From the NCBI RefSeq assembly GCF_900116445.1, contig NZ_FPBH01000014.1, positions 152,059-216,058 of the forward strand: a DNA stretch of 64,000 nucleotides, written 5' to 3'. Every line of letters starts with the position of its first letter. The stretch's first letter is position 1. Of this stretch, positions 51,848 to 61,917 are shown piece by piece. The translations under genes and the position numbers were made by a program. The notes below the pieces were generated by a model, which had not been told where the DNA came from, searched no databases, and saw only the letters and a list, made by a program, of their open reading frames with translations. Origin of the DNA: Paraburkholderia aspalathi (GTDB lineage Bacteria; Pseudomonadota; Gammaproteobacteria; Burkholderiales; Burkholderiaceae).

Positions 51848-53133
51848 AGCAAATTCTTCCGCGATGCGGGGAAAGCCGTGCTCCACTGCAAAAGGATTCC
51901 TAAAACTGCCCACATTCCAAGAAGTTGAATGTAGCCAGTAACCAAAGCAGCACATGCCACCCAAACAAAAAATACGGAATATCCGAGCATTCGTTGAGAT
52001 GAAGATCGAATACTCCTGATCGCCTTCATTCCAACCAGCGCCATGCCGATCGCACCAACCACGCCGGTGCCCATGAAGGTAGCTATAATCCAGCTATGAA
52101 TACCGGACGATCCGGTCGCCTGCAGAGCCAAAGTCGAAACATCGCCTAAGCCGTATCCAAAAAAAAATGGCATTAGATCGCCCCTGAACACCGACTGCAA
52201 GGCAAACAGGATCGATGTCAGACGCTCTGTCCACGAGACTCCGTGGTCGAGTTCAGCGTACGCCCGCTCTTGAAATGACATCAGGAATGCGTACACAGCA
52301 AGTGCCAAAATTAGTGCGGAGACCACGCTAATCGCGAGCTTCTGGAGCAAGGGCCGACGTAATGTTTTCCTATAAAACAAAGCTAATGAAGGAAGCATGC
52401 CAAGCGCGAGATACGGCATCCCGCCGGACTTGGCAAAATATATAAGGAGACCACCGAATATTAACGATTGAATAAATATCAACCTTTCCAAACGGCGAAT
52501 CTTCCAGCTCCCTACGAATACGACATTGAATAAGATAACAATCCACGGAGCCAACACCGCAAACATCGACGAAGGTTCGGGAAATAGTCCAAATGACCTT
52601 TTCGTGTAAACCGCATATAGATCCGTTATTTTACCCGACTCCATTTCTGCGAACGACGGATTAACATAAATCTGAATAAACGGGAAGGCCTCGTTCACGT
52701 AAAATATTTGCTGCACTATTCCAACGACCCCGTGGACGAGCATGGCCAGAGCAGCGCCGACGCAGAAATTTCGTATGGCCCCTTTGCGCGAGACAGCGCC
52801 ACCCGCCGCAATAACCGTCAAAAGCGCAAAAGCCTGCGTTGCTGTCGCATTGACGTTTACGTCGCTTTGACGGCCTAGAATCAGTGGCAACAACGACGGA
52901 ACAACTAGGAGAAGATAGCAAGCAATAAGATCTTTCTTCACGAAAACCCGCTTGGCCATTAGCCATAGTGCGGCAATCGTGATTACATGCCCCAATTGCA
53001 ATCCTGTGTTATTTCCCACCGGTAATGCGGGATAGGGGAACAGCACACAGAACGAAAAAACTCCGACGAATTTCTCGAATGCGGTTGTTCGAGAGTAAGA
53101 TTCCCGGGACGAATATTCGAGATATTTATTCAT
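51844..53133 (-). CDS. O-antigen/EPS polymerase (Wzy-like)
   Basis: 429 residues, with about 11-12 hydrophobic helices and a large periplasmic loop (~165-190: NPSFAEMESGKITDLYAVYTKRS). Late conserved pattern FFFGYGLGDVSTLALQATGSSGIHSWIIATFMGTGVVG resembles Wzy/WaaL proteins. It would join lipid-linked repeat units in the periplasm. It overlaps its neighbours on both sides (4 and 8 bp), so it belongs to one operon. Sequence motifs in this family are weak, so ligase function cannot be excluded. Confidence 0.8.
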   Translation of the reverse strand: MNKYLEYSSRESYSRTTAFEKFVGVFSFCVLFPYPALPVGNNTGLQLGHVITIAALWLMAKRVFVKKDLIACYLLLVVPSLLPLILGRQSDVNVNATATQAFALLTVIAAGGAVSRKGAIRNFCVGAALAMLVHGVVGIVQQIFYVNEAFPFIQIYVNPSFAEMESGKITDLYAVYTKRSFGLFPEPSSMFAVLAPWIVILFNVVFVGSWKIRRLERLIFIQSLIFGGLLIYFAKSGGMPYLALGMLPSLALFYRKTLRRPLLQKLAISVVSALILALAVYAFLMSFQERAYAELDHGVSWTERLTSILFALQSVFRGDLMPFFFGYGLGDVSTLALQATGSSGIHSWIIATFMGTGVVGAIGMALVGMKAIRSIRSSSQRMLGYSVFFVWVACAALVTGYIQLLGMWAVLGILLQWSTAFPASRKNLL

Positions 53134-54322
53134 ATATATAGCTCAATATTTCGGCGTGACGGTCCCAGCTCAAATCTGCGCGAGCGGCTTCGAATCCAGA
53201 CTGAAATGTTTTCTTAAAATCAGAAAGTAGCACCGCCTCTATCGCAGCCGCGATTTCTTCCGGACTATTTTCTTTGATCGTGACGCCGATGCGAAAACGG
53301 TCAACGGTTTCCCCCAAAGCGCCTTCTGACGTAGCCACAACGGGAAGCCCAAAGGCAATTGCGTTAAATAGCACGCCACTTTGAGCGGAAAATTCCCGAT
53401 AAGGAAGCACTAACAACCGGGCGGATGCGAACAGATCTGGCAAATTTTTTTCGTCAATATACGAAGCAATCAATTCGATCTGACAACCATCAACACGCAG
53501 AGCGTCAATCTTTGGCCTGATAATTTGATTAAAATATGCCATGTCATCCGGAAATCCCGCTATAAGGAGTCGCACCTTCTTGGACAAGAAAGTCATAGCA
53601 TCAAGCAGTACATCCAAACCTTTATTTTTTCTGATTGTTCCAAAAAATAACGCTGTCGCAAGCTGCTCAGAAGCTACCGCCGAGACTTGACCTGCTTTGG
53701 GAGTCCAAACTCCGTGAGGGGCGACATAAATTTTATCTCGGCGAGATTCCCCCACGAATTGAATTAGATCATGGCGCAACTTCTCGCTATGAACTATCAG
53801 AAATTCACAATTCAAAAAGATAAATTTGTTTATTTTATCCACAAAAAATCGTGGGATATATCGTGGATACAGATGAGGATATATATTATGAACGGTTATT
53901 CCGACGCGCCTCTGCAAAGCCATCCGGACCATTGGAACTAAGGCCCAGGCGGTCCAAGTGGCAAACTCCTGCATATGTATCACCCGAACATCTGGGCGTT
54001 TTAGCAACCAAGTGAAGGTCAAAAAATCACGCCGGAAATAATGCGTCAGACGGGAAATCACCCACTGGATCTTGAAACGAAAATTCTCGCGCAACTTGAG
54101 GGCAGGCAAGATGTCATTGATCGCATACGCAGCGTTCCGTCTTGCTGCGTCCAAATCGCGGCTTGTGAGAAGCTCATAATTCCTGTCAGGACGAGCGACG
54201 CCATTGAGTGCAACCATCACTTCTTCCGTATACAACGCATGGCCCCCGGCAGGTGTTGGTGCAAACATTGCGACGGTGCTTGTACTGCGATTCGTCAAGC
54301 CAGCTCTCATGTCAATCCCCAT
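53126..54322 (-). CDS. Glycosyltransferase family 4
   Basis: 398-residue GT-B enzyme: VAMFAPTPAGGHALYTEEVMVAL at the N-terminus, VGITVHNIYPHLYPRY, then the C-domain ALFFGTIRKNKGLDVLLDAM, VRLLIAGFPDD and the donor region LVLPYREFSAQSGVLFNAIAFGLPVV. The first Glu of the E-x7-E motif is present but the second is replaced by N-A-I-A, a common variation. Start codon could be any of the closely spaced ATGs at 54322 or 54310. Confidence 0.85.
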   Translation of the reverse strand: MGIDMRAGLTNRSTSTVAMFAPTPAGGHALYTEEVMVALNGVARPDRNYELLTSRDLDAARRNAAYAINDILPALKLRENFRFKIQWVISRLTHYFRRDFLTFTWLLKRPDVRVIHMQEFATWTAWALVPMVRMALQRRVGITVHNIYPHLYPRYIPRFFVDKINKFIFLNCEFLIVHSEKLRHDLIQFVGESRRDKIYVAPHGVWTPKAGQVSAVASEQLATALFFGTIRKNKGLDVLLDAMTFLSKKVRLLIAGFPDDMAYFNQIIRPKIDALRVDGCQIELIASYIDEKNLPDLFASARLLVLPYREFSAQSGVLFNAIAFGLPVVATSEGALGETVDRFRIGVTIKENSPEEIAAAIEAVLLSDFKKTFQSGFEAARADLSWDRHAEILSYIYE

Positions 54323-54324
54323 CT

Positions 54325-55335
54325 CTATTGCCGATTTATGATTTCTATTTCCGCGGCGCCGGTTTTTTGATTTAGGCCATCCAGTAGTGCGCGAAGTGTT
54401 ACTCGAGCCAAACCCGATCCCTTAATCAATTCGGCAAAAATTTCTTTGACTACCTTCAATACCGCCAGCACGTAAAAAGCGCGATGAAACCTGAAATAAA
54501 AAAGCAATATATTTCGAGCCAGATAGTACTGAGAGAGTTCCGACCGTCCGTCGGAAGTTCTAGTACCAATGGTCCCCCCCTCCTTGTGGTACACGATGCT
54601 TTTACTCGCTACGCCTATTTCCCACTGGGATGCTCGTCGTGCCCAATCTATCTCTTCGTAATACAAGAAATACCGCTCTTCAAGAAGTCCGATCTCGCGA
54701 ACCATTTCAGTTCGGGCAAGTAATGAAGCACCGGCAACGTATGTGGGACGTGTGATCTCTTCACAGCCGTCAGAAAGATGACTTCCGTTTCCAATTTGAC
54801 GTCCACTCGCCCTGAAAACATTGAACTTGACGCCCCCGATGGCCTGTATGATCTCTCTTTCTCGATAATCAATTAACAGCGATCCGCACATCCCTATTCG
54901 ATCGTCATCATCCGCTGCGGCAACCAATTCCGCTAGCGCATCTCTGTGTAGCTCCGTGTCATTATTGAGCAGCCAAATATATTTCGCGCTCGACGAAACC
55001 CCCAGATTGATCCCGATATTATTGCCAGCGGCATATCCTCCATTTGATTCCGCATTGACCATAATGAAATCTCCGCGATTAATCGAAAATAGCACCCCAT
55101 CGCGCAAACTTGATTTAGTTGTTTGGAATCGGCTTTCACTTAACGAAGGCTGATTGCTGGCCCACTGCCAAATACGCGCGCGCGAATCGTCGGTAGACGC
55201 GTTGTCCACAACCACTACCGAATAGTTTGTATAAGACTGCCTATACAAGCTCTCCAGACAGCAAACAGTATCCTCACCGCGGTTCCAATTGAGGACAACC
55301 ACGACGACCATTAAATTTTCCGTTTTTGGCCGCAT
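54325..55335 (-). CDS. Glycosyltransferase family 2
   Basis: 336-residue GT-A enzyme, starting at an ATG with AGG just before it; 2 bp separate it from the pyruvyl-transferase gene. It has VVVVVLNWNRGEDTVCCLESL, VVVDNASTDDSRARI, GYAAGNNIGI and the metal-binding LLNNDTELH (DXD-like N-D-T), followed by YYEEIDWARRA. This looks like the rhamnosyltransferase branch of GT2. Membrane-associated through the C-terminal hydrophobic part. Confidence 0.9.
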   Translation of the reverse strand: MRPKTENLMVVVVVLNWNRGEDTVCCLESLYRQSYTNYSVVVVDNASTDDSRARIWQWASNQPSLSESRFQTTKSSLRDGVLFSINRGDFIMVNAESNGGYAAGNNIGINLGVSSSAKYIWLLNNDTELHRDALAELVAAADDDDRIGMCGSLLIDYREREIIQAIGGVKFNVFRASGRQIGNGSHLSDGCEEITRPTYVAGASLLARTEMVREIGLLEERYFLYYEEIDWARRASQWEIGVASKSIVYHKEGGTIGTRTSDGRSELSQYYLARNILLFYFRFHRAFYVLAVLKVVKEIFAELIKGSGLARVTLRALLDGLNQKTGAAEIEIINRQ

Positions 55336-55337
55336 CC

Positions 55338-56597
55338 TCAGACCTCGCAAATTCTAGACTGCTGCGTGACTTTAGAGCGAAGTGCCAGAAATACGTCTAC
55401 CAGCGTGTTCTCATAATCCATCAATCTATTCGCGGCTATTTCGTTGCCCAATCCAACGCGGGCTTTAAGCTCAGCGCGATTTTTGCACGCTGCCAAGATC
55501 TTTTCTAAGGCATCCTTCGTGCTGTCAACGCGTGCATCAATTACCCATGGGTAATCTAATGCTGAGAACAACCCACTGAATTTTCTGCTGTAGGCCAGAG
55601 GGACCACAGGTACTCCGGCAGAAAACGCGGCGATGCAAGCATGCATACGCGCACCGCTGACGAAATCCATACCCGAAATAAATGATTTAGCTGCCCGTGG
55701 ACCACTGAAGCTCGGTGCGATCTTTAAGCCAGGGTAATCCTTCCGTAGGTCCTCAATCGCAACTCTGTCATCATCATTTGGTATATTGTCGGGAACAACG
55801 TGCGGAATGAGCCACACTTCCGTCTCCGGACAGCTAGTCCACGCGTCAAGTAGCCCGCGCATTAATTGGCGATAATCCAACGCGAGTCCGAATTGGTTAG
55901 TGCCATCGTAGCCTCCGGAATACAGAAGACCTGAAACATTTAAGCCAATACGAGTAACCGAAGTTTTGCTGGTCGATTTGATTTCATATGGCAATCTGAA
56001 CGCAACATCAATCGCTTCAGTAAGGTTATTTGATATCCCAAGATTCCGGACGAACTCGGCCGACAATCCATCTCTAGCGACAATCTTTTCGCATCGACGC
56101 AAAACAAGGCGTGCTCCCATACGTGCCCACCAATGATTAAATGGCCCAATTGTCTGCGGGCTCAATATCAGCGGCTTTCCGGCAGCCAGAACAAGTAATT
56201 TTGTGGCCAGAAGCAAGAAGTATCGTTTTAGACCGTAGATATCAGTAAAACTGTCGCCCTCACCGATATCAAGAACAACGTCGCACTTTCGTATTTGGCG
56301 ACGAAATTCCGAATCAAGCGAAAAAATATTTTTCAATGAAAGGCTACGACCCTGCTCGACGAACGTTTCGCCTGCGGCATACCTGCTTCCTCCTTTCGTT
56401 CCTAGGACTGTGCACGTAAGCCTCACGTTCGCACGTCGTGCAGCAGCCTTACAGATTTCCATTTGCGAGTCCGTCAAAGCACCGACGCCCAAGTTATCCG
56501 ACGTAACGGAATGCCAAAGCAACACAATTTCAATTGCGGATTCTTGAAAGTCTTCGCTAGGCCGATTGCTATCCAGGAGGTTCAAGTTAGTTTTCAT
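55338..56597 (-). CDS. Polysaccharide pyruvyl transferase family protein
   Basis: 419 residues of the PS_pyruv_trans family, which adds a ketal pyruvate from phosphoenolpyruvate to a sugar. Recognisable parts are IVLLWHSVTSDNLGVGALTDSQ near the start, CDVVLDIGEGDSFTDIYG, KPLILSPQTIGPF, ISGMDFVSGARMHACIAAFSAGVPVVPLAYSRK near the end. It overlaps the FrhB-like gene by 11 bp. A pyruvylated, hence acidic, polymer is the likely product. Confidence 0.86.
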   Translation of the reverse strand: MKTNLNLLDSNRPSEDFQESAIEIVLLWHSVTSDNLGVGALTDSQMEICKAAARRANVRLTCTVLGTKGGSRYAAGETFVEQGRSLSLKNIFSLDSEFRRQIRKCDVVLDIGEGDSFTDIYGLKRYFLLLATKLLVLAAGKPLILSPQTIGPFNHWWARMGARLVLRRCEKIVARDGLSAEFVRNLGISNNLTEAIDVAFRLPYEIKSTSKTSVTRIGLNVSGLLYSGGYDGTNQFGLALDYRQLMRGLLDAWTSCPETEVWLIPHVVPDNIPNDDDRVAIEDLRKDYPGLKIAPSFSGPRAAKSFISGMDFVSGARMHACIAAFSAGVPVVPLAYSRKFSGLFSALDYPWVIDARVDSTKDALEKILAACKNRAELKARVGLGNEIAANRLMDYENTLVDVFLALRSKVTQQSRICEV

Positions 56598-57798
56598 TTT
56601 TCGCCCGACGATACGTTCCGACGCAATTTTTTAGCAGGCTAAACATATTCGACGATTGCGAAGCTTTTACCAGGCCTAGTCGACGGACGCGCGGAGCGTG
56701 ACCAAATGCGAGCTGGGCCCCGATTAAACGAGCCAAGGCAAATCTCTTCCGTTCGCTCTGGTAAGGTTGCATTGACTCTATTTCTCCTACGCTAATTGCG
56801 TCCGAGCAAAGCGCGCCAGCTTGTGTAGCTCTTTCCATAAGTTGACGACCCACATCGGTTCTGATCAAAATCAGACTTCGACCATCTCTGTCCGAGAAGT
56901 CCGGATAACCGTCTTTTCCGTACCACGCATCTGCGCACACAATGTCGGCAAATTCACCTGTTCCATCAGGACAAATCTTGCATCGAAATTGCAAAAAGCG
57001 ATTGAGAATCGTCCCCCAAGATTTGGAATAGTCCATTTCTCGCACGTCCCCTGACTTAGAAACGGCTCGTACGTTCCCTGGCCAGCCATTCCCCCGATAG
57101 CGAAAACTTCCAACCTCGTCTTTCGTCATATCCAATTGTTTTAGCACTTCGTACGTGCCATTCTGGCTTGGCACTCCGGCGCACATAAACGAAATAAAGT
57201 ATCGAAACCTTTTTCCCACACGTTCGTCCACACGCGCCAATTGACGGAGAGCCACAACGTCGCATGGCTTACCAACGAAGGCTCCTGTCTCTTCTCCGTC
57301 TAGAATCGATCGGATATCTTTCAACGGCGCGGACGGTGCATAGCGAGAGCCGGCCGCCCGAAGTACGTCGGCGCGAGTTCGGCTAATCTGGAGCTCGTTG
57401 GCCAATGGGTCGGGTATCGATACAGCTATCTGCGCGACAAAATCTACGGAGCCACTCTCCAATAAATGCAGCAGCAAGCCAGACAGAACTCCGCCCGAAG
57501 ATCCCACCCGACGAATTTCTTCATCGCAGGAATGTCCGACCCGCGTCTCAACTAGTGGTCCCCAAATGGGGTGAAACTGGCCCTCTGTTTTTTGATGGGA
57601 AACAACAACGCCCGGACAAAATGAAGCCAATTTATCTTCGTCATCGCGAGTCAAGGGTTTGATGATCACAGGTCGAAGAAATCCATTACCCGACATTTGC
57701 ATACGGACAGGATTGCTATCCAGCGCCGATTCGCATAGGCCGCATCCGGTGCAAGAGTTCGACTCCAATACGCTTTCTAGCAAGCCCGACTTGACCAT
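56587..57798 (-). CDS. FrhB/FdhB-family iron-sulfur protein of polysaccharide clusters
   Basis: 403 residues. An N-terminal ferredoxin-like CTGCGLCESAL is followed by the coenzyme-F420-hydrogenase-beta core: RVGSSGGVLSGLL, GKPCDVVALRQLAR, FISFMCAGVPSQNGTYEVL, and a Cys motif FRCKICPDGTGEFADIVCADAW. Proteins of this family often pair with polysaccharide pyruvyl transferases; the role is unknown, since F420 is not expected in this organism. Overlaps the pyruvyl-transferase gene by 11 bp. Confidence 0.82.
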   Translation of the reverse strand: MVKSGLLESVLESNSCTGCGLCESALDSNPVRMQMSGNGFLRPVIIKPLTRDDEDKLASFCPGVVVSHQKTEGQFHPIWGPLVETRVGHSCDEEIRRVGSSGGVLSGLLLHLLESGSVDFVAQIAVSIPDPLANELQISRTRADVLRAAGSRYAPSAPLKDIRSILDGEETGAFVGKPCDVVALRQLARVDERVGKRFRYFISFMCAGVPSQNGTYEVLKQLDMTKDEVGSFRYRGNGWPGNVRAVSKSGDVREMDYSKSWGTILNRFLQFRCKICPDGTGEFADIVCADAWYGKDGYPDFSDRDGRSLILIRTDVGRQLMERATQAGALCSDAISVGEIESMQPYQSERKRFALARLIGAQLAFGHAPRVRRLGLVKASQSSNMFSLLKNCVGTYRRAKNEN

Positions 57799-57888
57799 AT
57801 CAACCCCGATTAAAATTTTCGTCGCTTCGAATATAAAATTATGCTATTCGAATCCAACTTAATTAAACACCACTTCAACTAATGACCG

Positions 57889-59136
57889 TCATACCCCAAG
57901 ATTATTTTCACATACCACCTGACGCGAATGCCCGGAGCGACTAAAAATTATTACGTATGACACGGCAACGAATACATTTGAAATCAGCAAGCTATATAGC
58001 CAACCTATTATTCCAAAACGAGGCAAAAGGATGACCGCGAGGCCTATGGCGATAATCCAATTGGCGATCCCGACTGCGACTCGACTGCTCTGCAATCCGA
58101 CGGCAGTCAAAGCAAGCCCCCATCCTGCGGCGATCATGCGGATAACGAAGAGGAAGCCAAACCAAGGTAGGATCGCTTCCAAACTCGCATATTGAACGCC
58201 GAACGTTCGATCGACTATTTCACGAGAAAATAGCCACATCGCGGCAGCGGAAACGCCCCCCACAGAAAAAAATGCAATTTGCACCCTTTTCAGCTCTGCC
58301 TTAAACTCCTCGGGCACTAGATTTTTTGATGACAATTTCGGAAGAAAAACACTTGAAAATATCGGCGCGACTTGCAACAGTCCGATTGTCAATTTCATGC
58401 CGGCCTGGAAAATCCCAACGGAGGAAGCTCCCAAGAAAAATCCAATAATCACATTATCAATTTGTCCAAAAAGACCCTGCAGTCCGAAGTCGAAAGCATA
58501 TGCGCGCGCCTTTTTTAAAAACTCAACTCCGCGACGTGGCGATACCGTCAAATTTCCCGGGAGATATCTGACGACCGCCAACAAGAACAAAATGGCAGTC
58601 ACTAGACGAGCGGTCACTATCGCAGTTGCCGCCGAGAGCTCCGAGCGCCGTAGCATGACAACTGACGTCACCGTCCCTCCGTACAAAACAGCTCCAAGCA
58701 GCGAGAACTTCGACTCCGTAGCGTATTTACCAACAGATCTCAAAGTTGCACCAAAGAACTCGATGAAGGTGTCGACAAGTGCTGCACAAAGCAAAGTGGC
58801 GAATAAAATCCAGCTGTGCAGGCTCGTGTAACGCAAAACAATGGGGCTAAGGGAAATCAAAGCGCATGCGACGATTAGTTTTGAACTCAGCACTCCACTG
58901 AATATCGTTACGTTCGATGACGGTCTGCGACCCACCTCGCGCAAGACATAGGAGGTGAAACCATAGTTGCATAGGAGAGCCAGAAGACCTGCCACACCTG
59001 ACCAGATCATCAAGATGCCGAACTTATTCGCTCCGAGAATGCGCGCGATCACTGCCAAGGTCACAAAGTTGGCACCCAGGCGCACCCCGGTCGTAACTGT
59101 CATCAATCCAAGCTGTCGAATGTGGATGAGCTTCAT
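57889..59136 (-). CDS. Polysaccharide flippase (Wzx-like)
   Basis: 415 residues with about 12 membrane helices, of the MOP/PST superfamily: RQLGLMTVTTGVRLGANFVTLAVIARILGANKFGILMIWSGV at the start and FGLQGLFGQIDNVIIGFFLGASSVGIFQAGMKLTIGLL in the middle are typical. It flips the lipid-linked repeat unit across the inner membrane. Isolated by 90 bp on one side and 80 bp on the other, still on the same strand. Confidence 0.88.
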   Translation of the reverse strand: MKLIHIRQLGLMTVTTGVRLGANFVTLAVIARILGANKFGILMIWSGVAGLLALLCNYGFTSYVLREVGRRPSSNVTIFSGVLSSKLIVACALISLSPIVLRYTSLHSWILFATLLCAALVDTFIEFFGATLRSVGKYATESKFSLLGAVLYGGTVTSVVMLRRSELSAATAIVTARLVTAILFLLAVVRYLPGNLTVSPRRGVEFLKKARAYAFDFGLQGLFGQIDNVIIGFFLGASSVGIFQAGMKLTIGLLQVAPIFSSVFLPKLSSKNLVPEEFKAELKRVQIAFFSVGGVSAAAMWLFSREIVDRTFGVQYASLEAILPWFGFLFVIRMIAAGWGLALTAVGLQSSRVAVGIANWIIAIGLAVILLPRFGIIGWLYSLLISNVFVAVSYVIIFSRSGHSRQVVCENNLGV

Positions 59137-59217
59137 TGTCCGCTCACGACAAGAGGTAGCAGGGCACGGGGGGAACTCACTTTCTGCCCCCGTTCGTTTG
59201 CGAGTTCGGAAGCATGC

Positions 59218-61461
59218 TCAAACAACCTCGCGCGAGTGCGTGTAGCTATAGTAGCCTGCGTATTGGCCGCCATAGCCCAGAGAGCGACGCGGCAAATCGT
59301 TGAGAAGAACGCCCTTTAGTGACACCCCCGCTTGCCGGAGACGGCGAACAGACTCAACAATTTCGCCCATCGGATGCTTTCCATGCCGGAGAGCCAGAAG
59401 CGTCGTGCCCGCATACTTGCCGACGATAGCGGCATCAGTTACTGCCAGGATAGGTGGCGTATCCAGTATTACGATATCGTACCGGTCAGATAGCTCTGTC
59501 AATTCCTCGGCAAATCGCCTATTGAGTAGAAGCTCTGATGGGTGTGGAGGAGTCGCCCCCGTCGAAATGAAATCTAGATTTGGCAGTATCTCGGAATGGA
59601 CGATATTGTCTAACGCCTTCGTTCCACTGATTAGTTCCGTGATCCCGCCGGCTCTATCGACTCCGAAGAAATCGTGTACGTGCCCACGGCGCAAATCAAG
59701 GTCGATCAGGAGAACCTTTTGCCCGGAGGTTGCGAGCACGGCGGCCAAATTGGAAGAGACGAATGACTTTCCAACGCCCGGGCTTGGCCCGGTAACCACC
59801 ACGATATTGTTCGGTGCATCAAGCATCGCAAACTGAAGTGATGTTCTGAGGCTCCGGAGACTCTCCACGGTGACGTCGTCGGGACACTGCGCCGCAAGGA
59901 TCTGAAGCCCACCTTCGTGGCGACCAATTGCGGTATTGATTCGCCGTTGCTGCTCGCTGTGCGGAATAGCTGCGTATACAGCCAATCCGGTTGCGCGCTC
60001 AATTGCATCACCGCTCTCAACGCCACCTCGAAGGCTTTTCCGAACAAACGCGGCAGAGATACCAAACACAAATCCAAGAACGATACCTAACGCTATAGCG
60101 ATAGCCTTCTTTGGCTTCACCGGTTTTTCGGAAAGCTGCGCGTAGTCGACGACGCGTACGTTGCCGACTTTCCCGGCCTTTAAGACACGAAGTTGCTGGG
60201 TATTGTTGAGCAATCCGGTATATAGATCTGTATCAACAGCAACGTCACGCATAAGCCGCAGAGCGGATTGTTCCACGTTTGGAAGAGTCGCAATGCGGCT
60301 ACTCAGTGCATTCACCTGCTCTTTTGCCGAAGCAATTTGACTATCGAGAGCAACGACGCTTGGATGCGACGGAGTGAAACGTTGCGCAAGTTCTAGCCTT
60401 TTCTGCTCCATATCTAACAGAGCGGCCTTCGAGTCGACAGATTGCTGAAGAATCAGCTTAGCTTCTTCGCTAAGGTTTATGGTCCCGCTCTTGTTTCTAA
60501 ACTGGTTATACTTTTCTTCCGCCTCATCGAGCTCTTTTTTCAGCTCCGGAAGCTGCTTTTCTAAGAAGGCAATCGTCTTCGCCGCATCAGCAGATTTGAG
60601 ATCAAGGTTTTGCTTTACATATTCAGCGGACAACGCATTCAAGGTTGCTTGCGTCAACAGCGGACTCGGCCCTTGAAGGGTTACGCTCAAAATGCCAGAC
60701 TGCTTCCCTTGCTCTTCAATCTTGAGGTTATCCTGAAGTTTTTCGACGGTGTCGAGCTCAGAATTTCTGATAAGTGTAAATTTTGTAGACGCACGAGCAT
60801 GCAACGACTTCAAGGTCAAACTAACACGCCCATCATCGACACTTCCTACAGCCTGCCGCCCAACCGTACCCTTGAGCACAAGATCGCCATTCGGTGCGAA
60901 AAGTTCGTATTTGTCGCCGTCTCTTTTGACGACGGTAAACTCTTTTTCCCAGTAGGTGGACGGTACATTGAACTCAGACGTGTCGATGCTTTCCCCTCCC
61001 CAAGCGAAGGAGTCCAGCCCGAGAAACGGTGTAGCAATCGTACCTTTTGGCGCTGCCATCAAGGCGCCCTCGTTGTGCCCTGCCAGCCACGAGCCAAAGA
61101 TCGGAAAGTATTTCGGGGTAGCGACTATAAATAGGCGCAAAGAGGAAACTGCATTTGTCAGAACGAGGCGAGATCTGATCAGCTCTATCTCTGCCGTAGT
61201 CGCCGATTTTGCGTCGAGCAGAGGGCTAAGGTCACCAAGCAGGTTCTTTGCCGAGAAGTCGGAGTCCTCAACCTGAACGATGACGTTAGCTTCATATATG
61301 GGCTTAGCCAGGAATGCGTACATCACGCTGAAGGCGGTTACGACGCAAACCACTATAGCTATGAGCCATCTTGAATCATAGATAACGGAGAGGAAGTTGA
61401 TCAAATCAAGGTCTTCCTCGTTCTGGATCAGATTGCTCTGCGCTTCCGTTGAGTTTGCCAT
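59218..61461 (-). CDS. wzc: Tyrosine autokinase/chain-length regulator (Wzc-like)
   Basis: 747 residues. Wzz-like part with helices at ~32-52 and ~452-474 enclosing a periplasmic coiled coil, then a cytoplasmic BY-kinase: Walker A GPSPGVGKS at 558-566, Walker A' LLIDLDLRRG, Walker B YDIVILDTPP, and a C-terminal tyrosine cluster (YGGQYAGYYSYTHS). It controls polymer length and export with Wza, and is dephosphorylated by the phosphatase encoded just upstream. Burkholderia homologues are named BceF. The 15-bp gap to the phosphatase gene indicates one transcript. Confidence 0.94.
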   Translation of the reverse strand: MANSTEAQSNLIQNEEDLDLINFLSVIYDSRWLIAIVVCVVTAFSVMYAFLAKPIYEANVIVQVEDSDFSAKNLLGDLSPLLDAKSATTAEIELIRSRLVLTNAVSSLRLFIVATPKYFPIFGSWLAGHNEGALMAAPKGTIATPFLGLDSFAWGGESIDTSEFNVPSTYWEKEFTVVKRDGDKYELFAPNGDLVLKGTVGRQAVGSVDDGRVSLTLKSLHARASTKFTLIRNSELDTVEKLQDNLKIEEQGKQSGILSVTLQGPSPLLTQATLNALSAEYVKQNLDLKSADAAKTIAFLEKQLPELKKELDEAEEKYNQFRNKSGTINLSEEAKLILQQSVDSKAALLDMEQKRLELAQRFTPSHPSVVALDSQIASAKEQVNALSSRIATLPNVEQSALRLMRDVAVDTDLYTGLLNNTQQLRVLKAGKVGNVRVVDYAQLSEKPVKPKKAIAIALGIVLGFVFGISAAFVRKSLRGGVESGDAIERATGLAVYAAIPHSEQQRRINTAIGRHEGGLQILAAQCPDDVTVESLRSLRTSLQFAMLDAPNNIVVVTGPSPGVGKSFVSSNLAAVLATSGQKVLLIDLDLRRGHVHDFFGVDRAGGITELISGTKALDNIVHSEILPNLDFISTGATPPHPSELLLNRRFAEELTELSDRYDIVILDTPPILAVTDAAIVGKYAGTTLLALRHGKHPMGEIVESVRRLRQAGVSLKGVLLNDLPRRSLGYGGQYAGYYSYTHSREVV

Positions 61462-61476
61462 GGCCGTGTATTTAGA

Positions 61477-61917
61477 TTATTTAGTCAATTTTTTCAGTGC
61501 GGGCAACCAATCTAGGATCCCGCGATCAATCGCAGCTAGTGCTTGCTCAAACGCTGCAAGGCCTTTTCGATACGGGTCCAAGACGTCAATCTTGCTGTGT
61601 TCGCCGAGGCGAAACACCTTGCCGCTTACGAACGGAAACGCGCTCTCAGCCGCCTTCTTCTGACCGGAGTCCATTGCGAATATAAGGTCTGCATCCTTTG
61701 CCATCGCCCACGAGAACTGTCGAGCAACGTGCAAACTCAAATCAACGCCTCGTTGCGCCATCAAGTCGATCGCGTGCGGATCAGCCTGCATACCGACGAG
61801 TGCCCCGAGTCCTGCCGAAGTGACCTTGACTTCGGGCAAAGCGACGGAAAGCAACGCCTGCACCATAGGGCTTCGGCAAATATTCCCCTCGCATATGACC
61901 AGAATTTTTTCCATCAT
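61477..61917 (-). CDS. wzb: Low-molecular-weight protein tyrosine phosphatase (Wzb-like)
   Basis: 146 residues. The P-loop CEGNICRS (Cys9, Arg15) follows MMEKILVI at once, and the general acid is in LDPYRKG. Dephosphorylates the tyrosine cluster of the Wzc kinase; Burkholderia homologues are called BceD. Its ATG overlaps the stop of the Wza gene (ATGA), so translation is coupled. Confidence 0.94.
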   Translation of the reverse strand: MMEKILVICEGNICRSPMVQALLSVALPEVKVTSAGLGALVGMQADPHAIDLMAQRGVDLSLHVARQFSWAMAKDADLIFAMDSGQKKAAESAFPFVSGKVFRLGEHSKIDVLDPYRKGLAAFEQALAAIDRGILDWLPALKKLTK

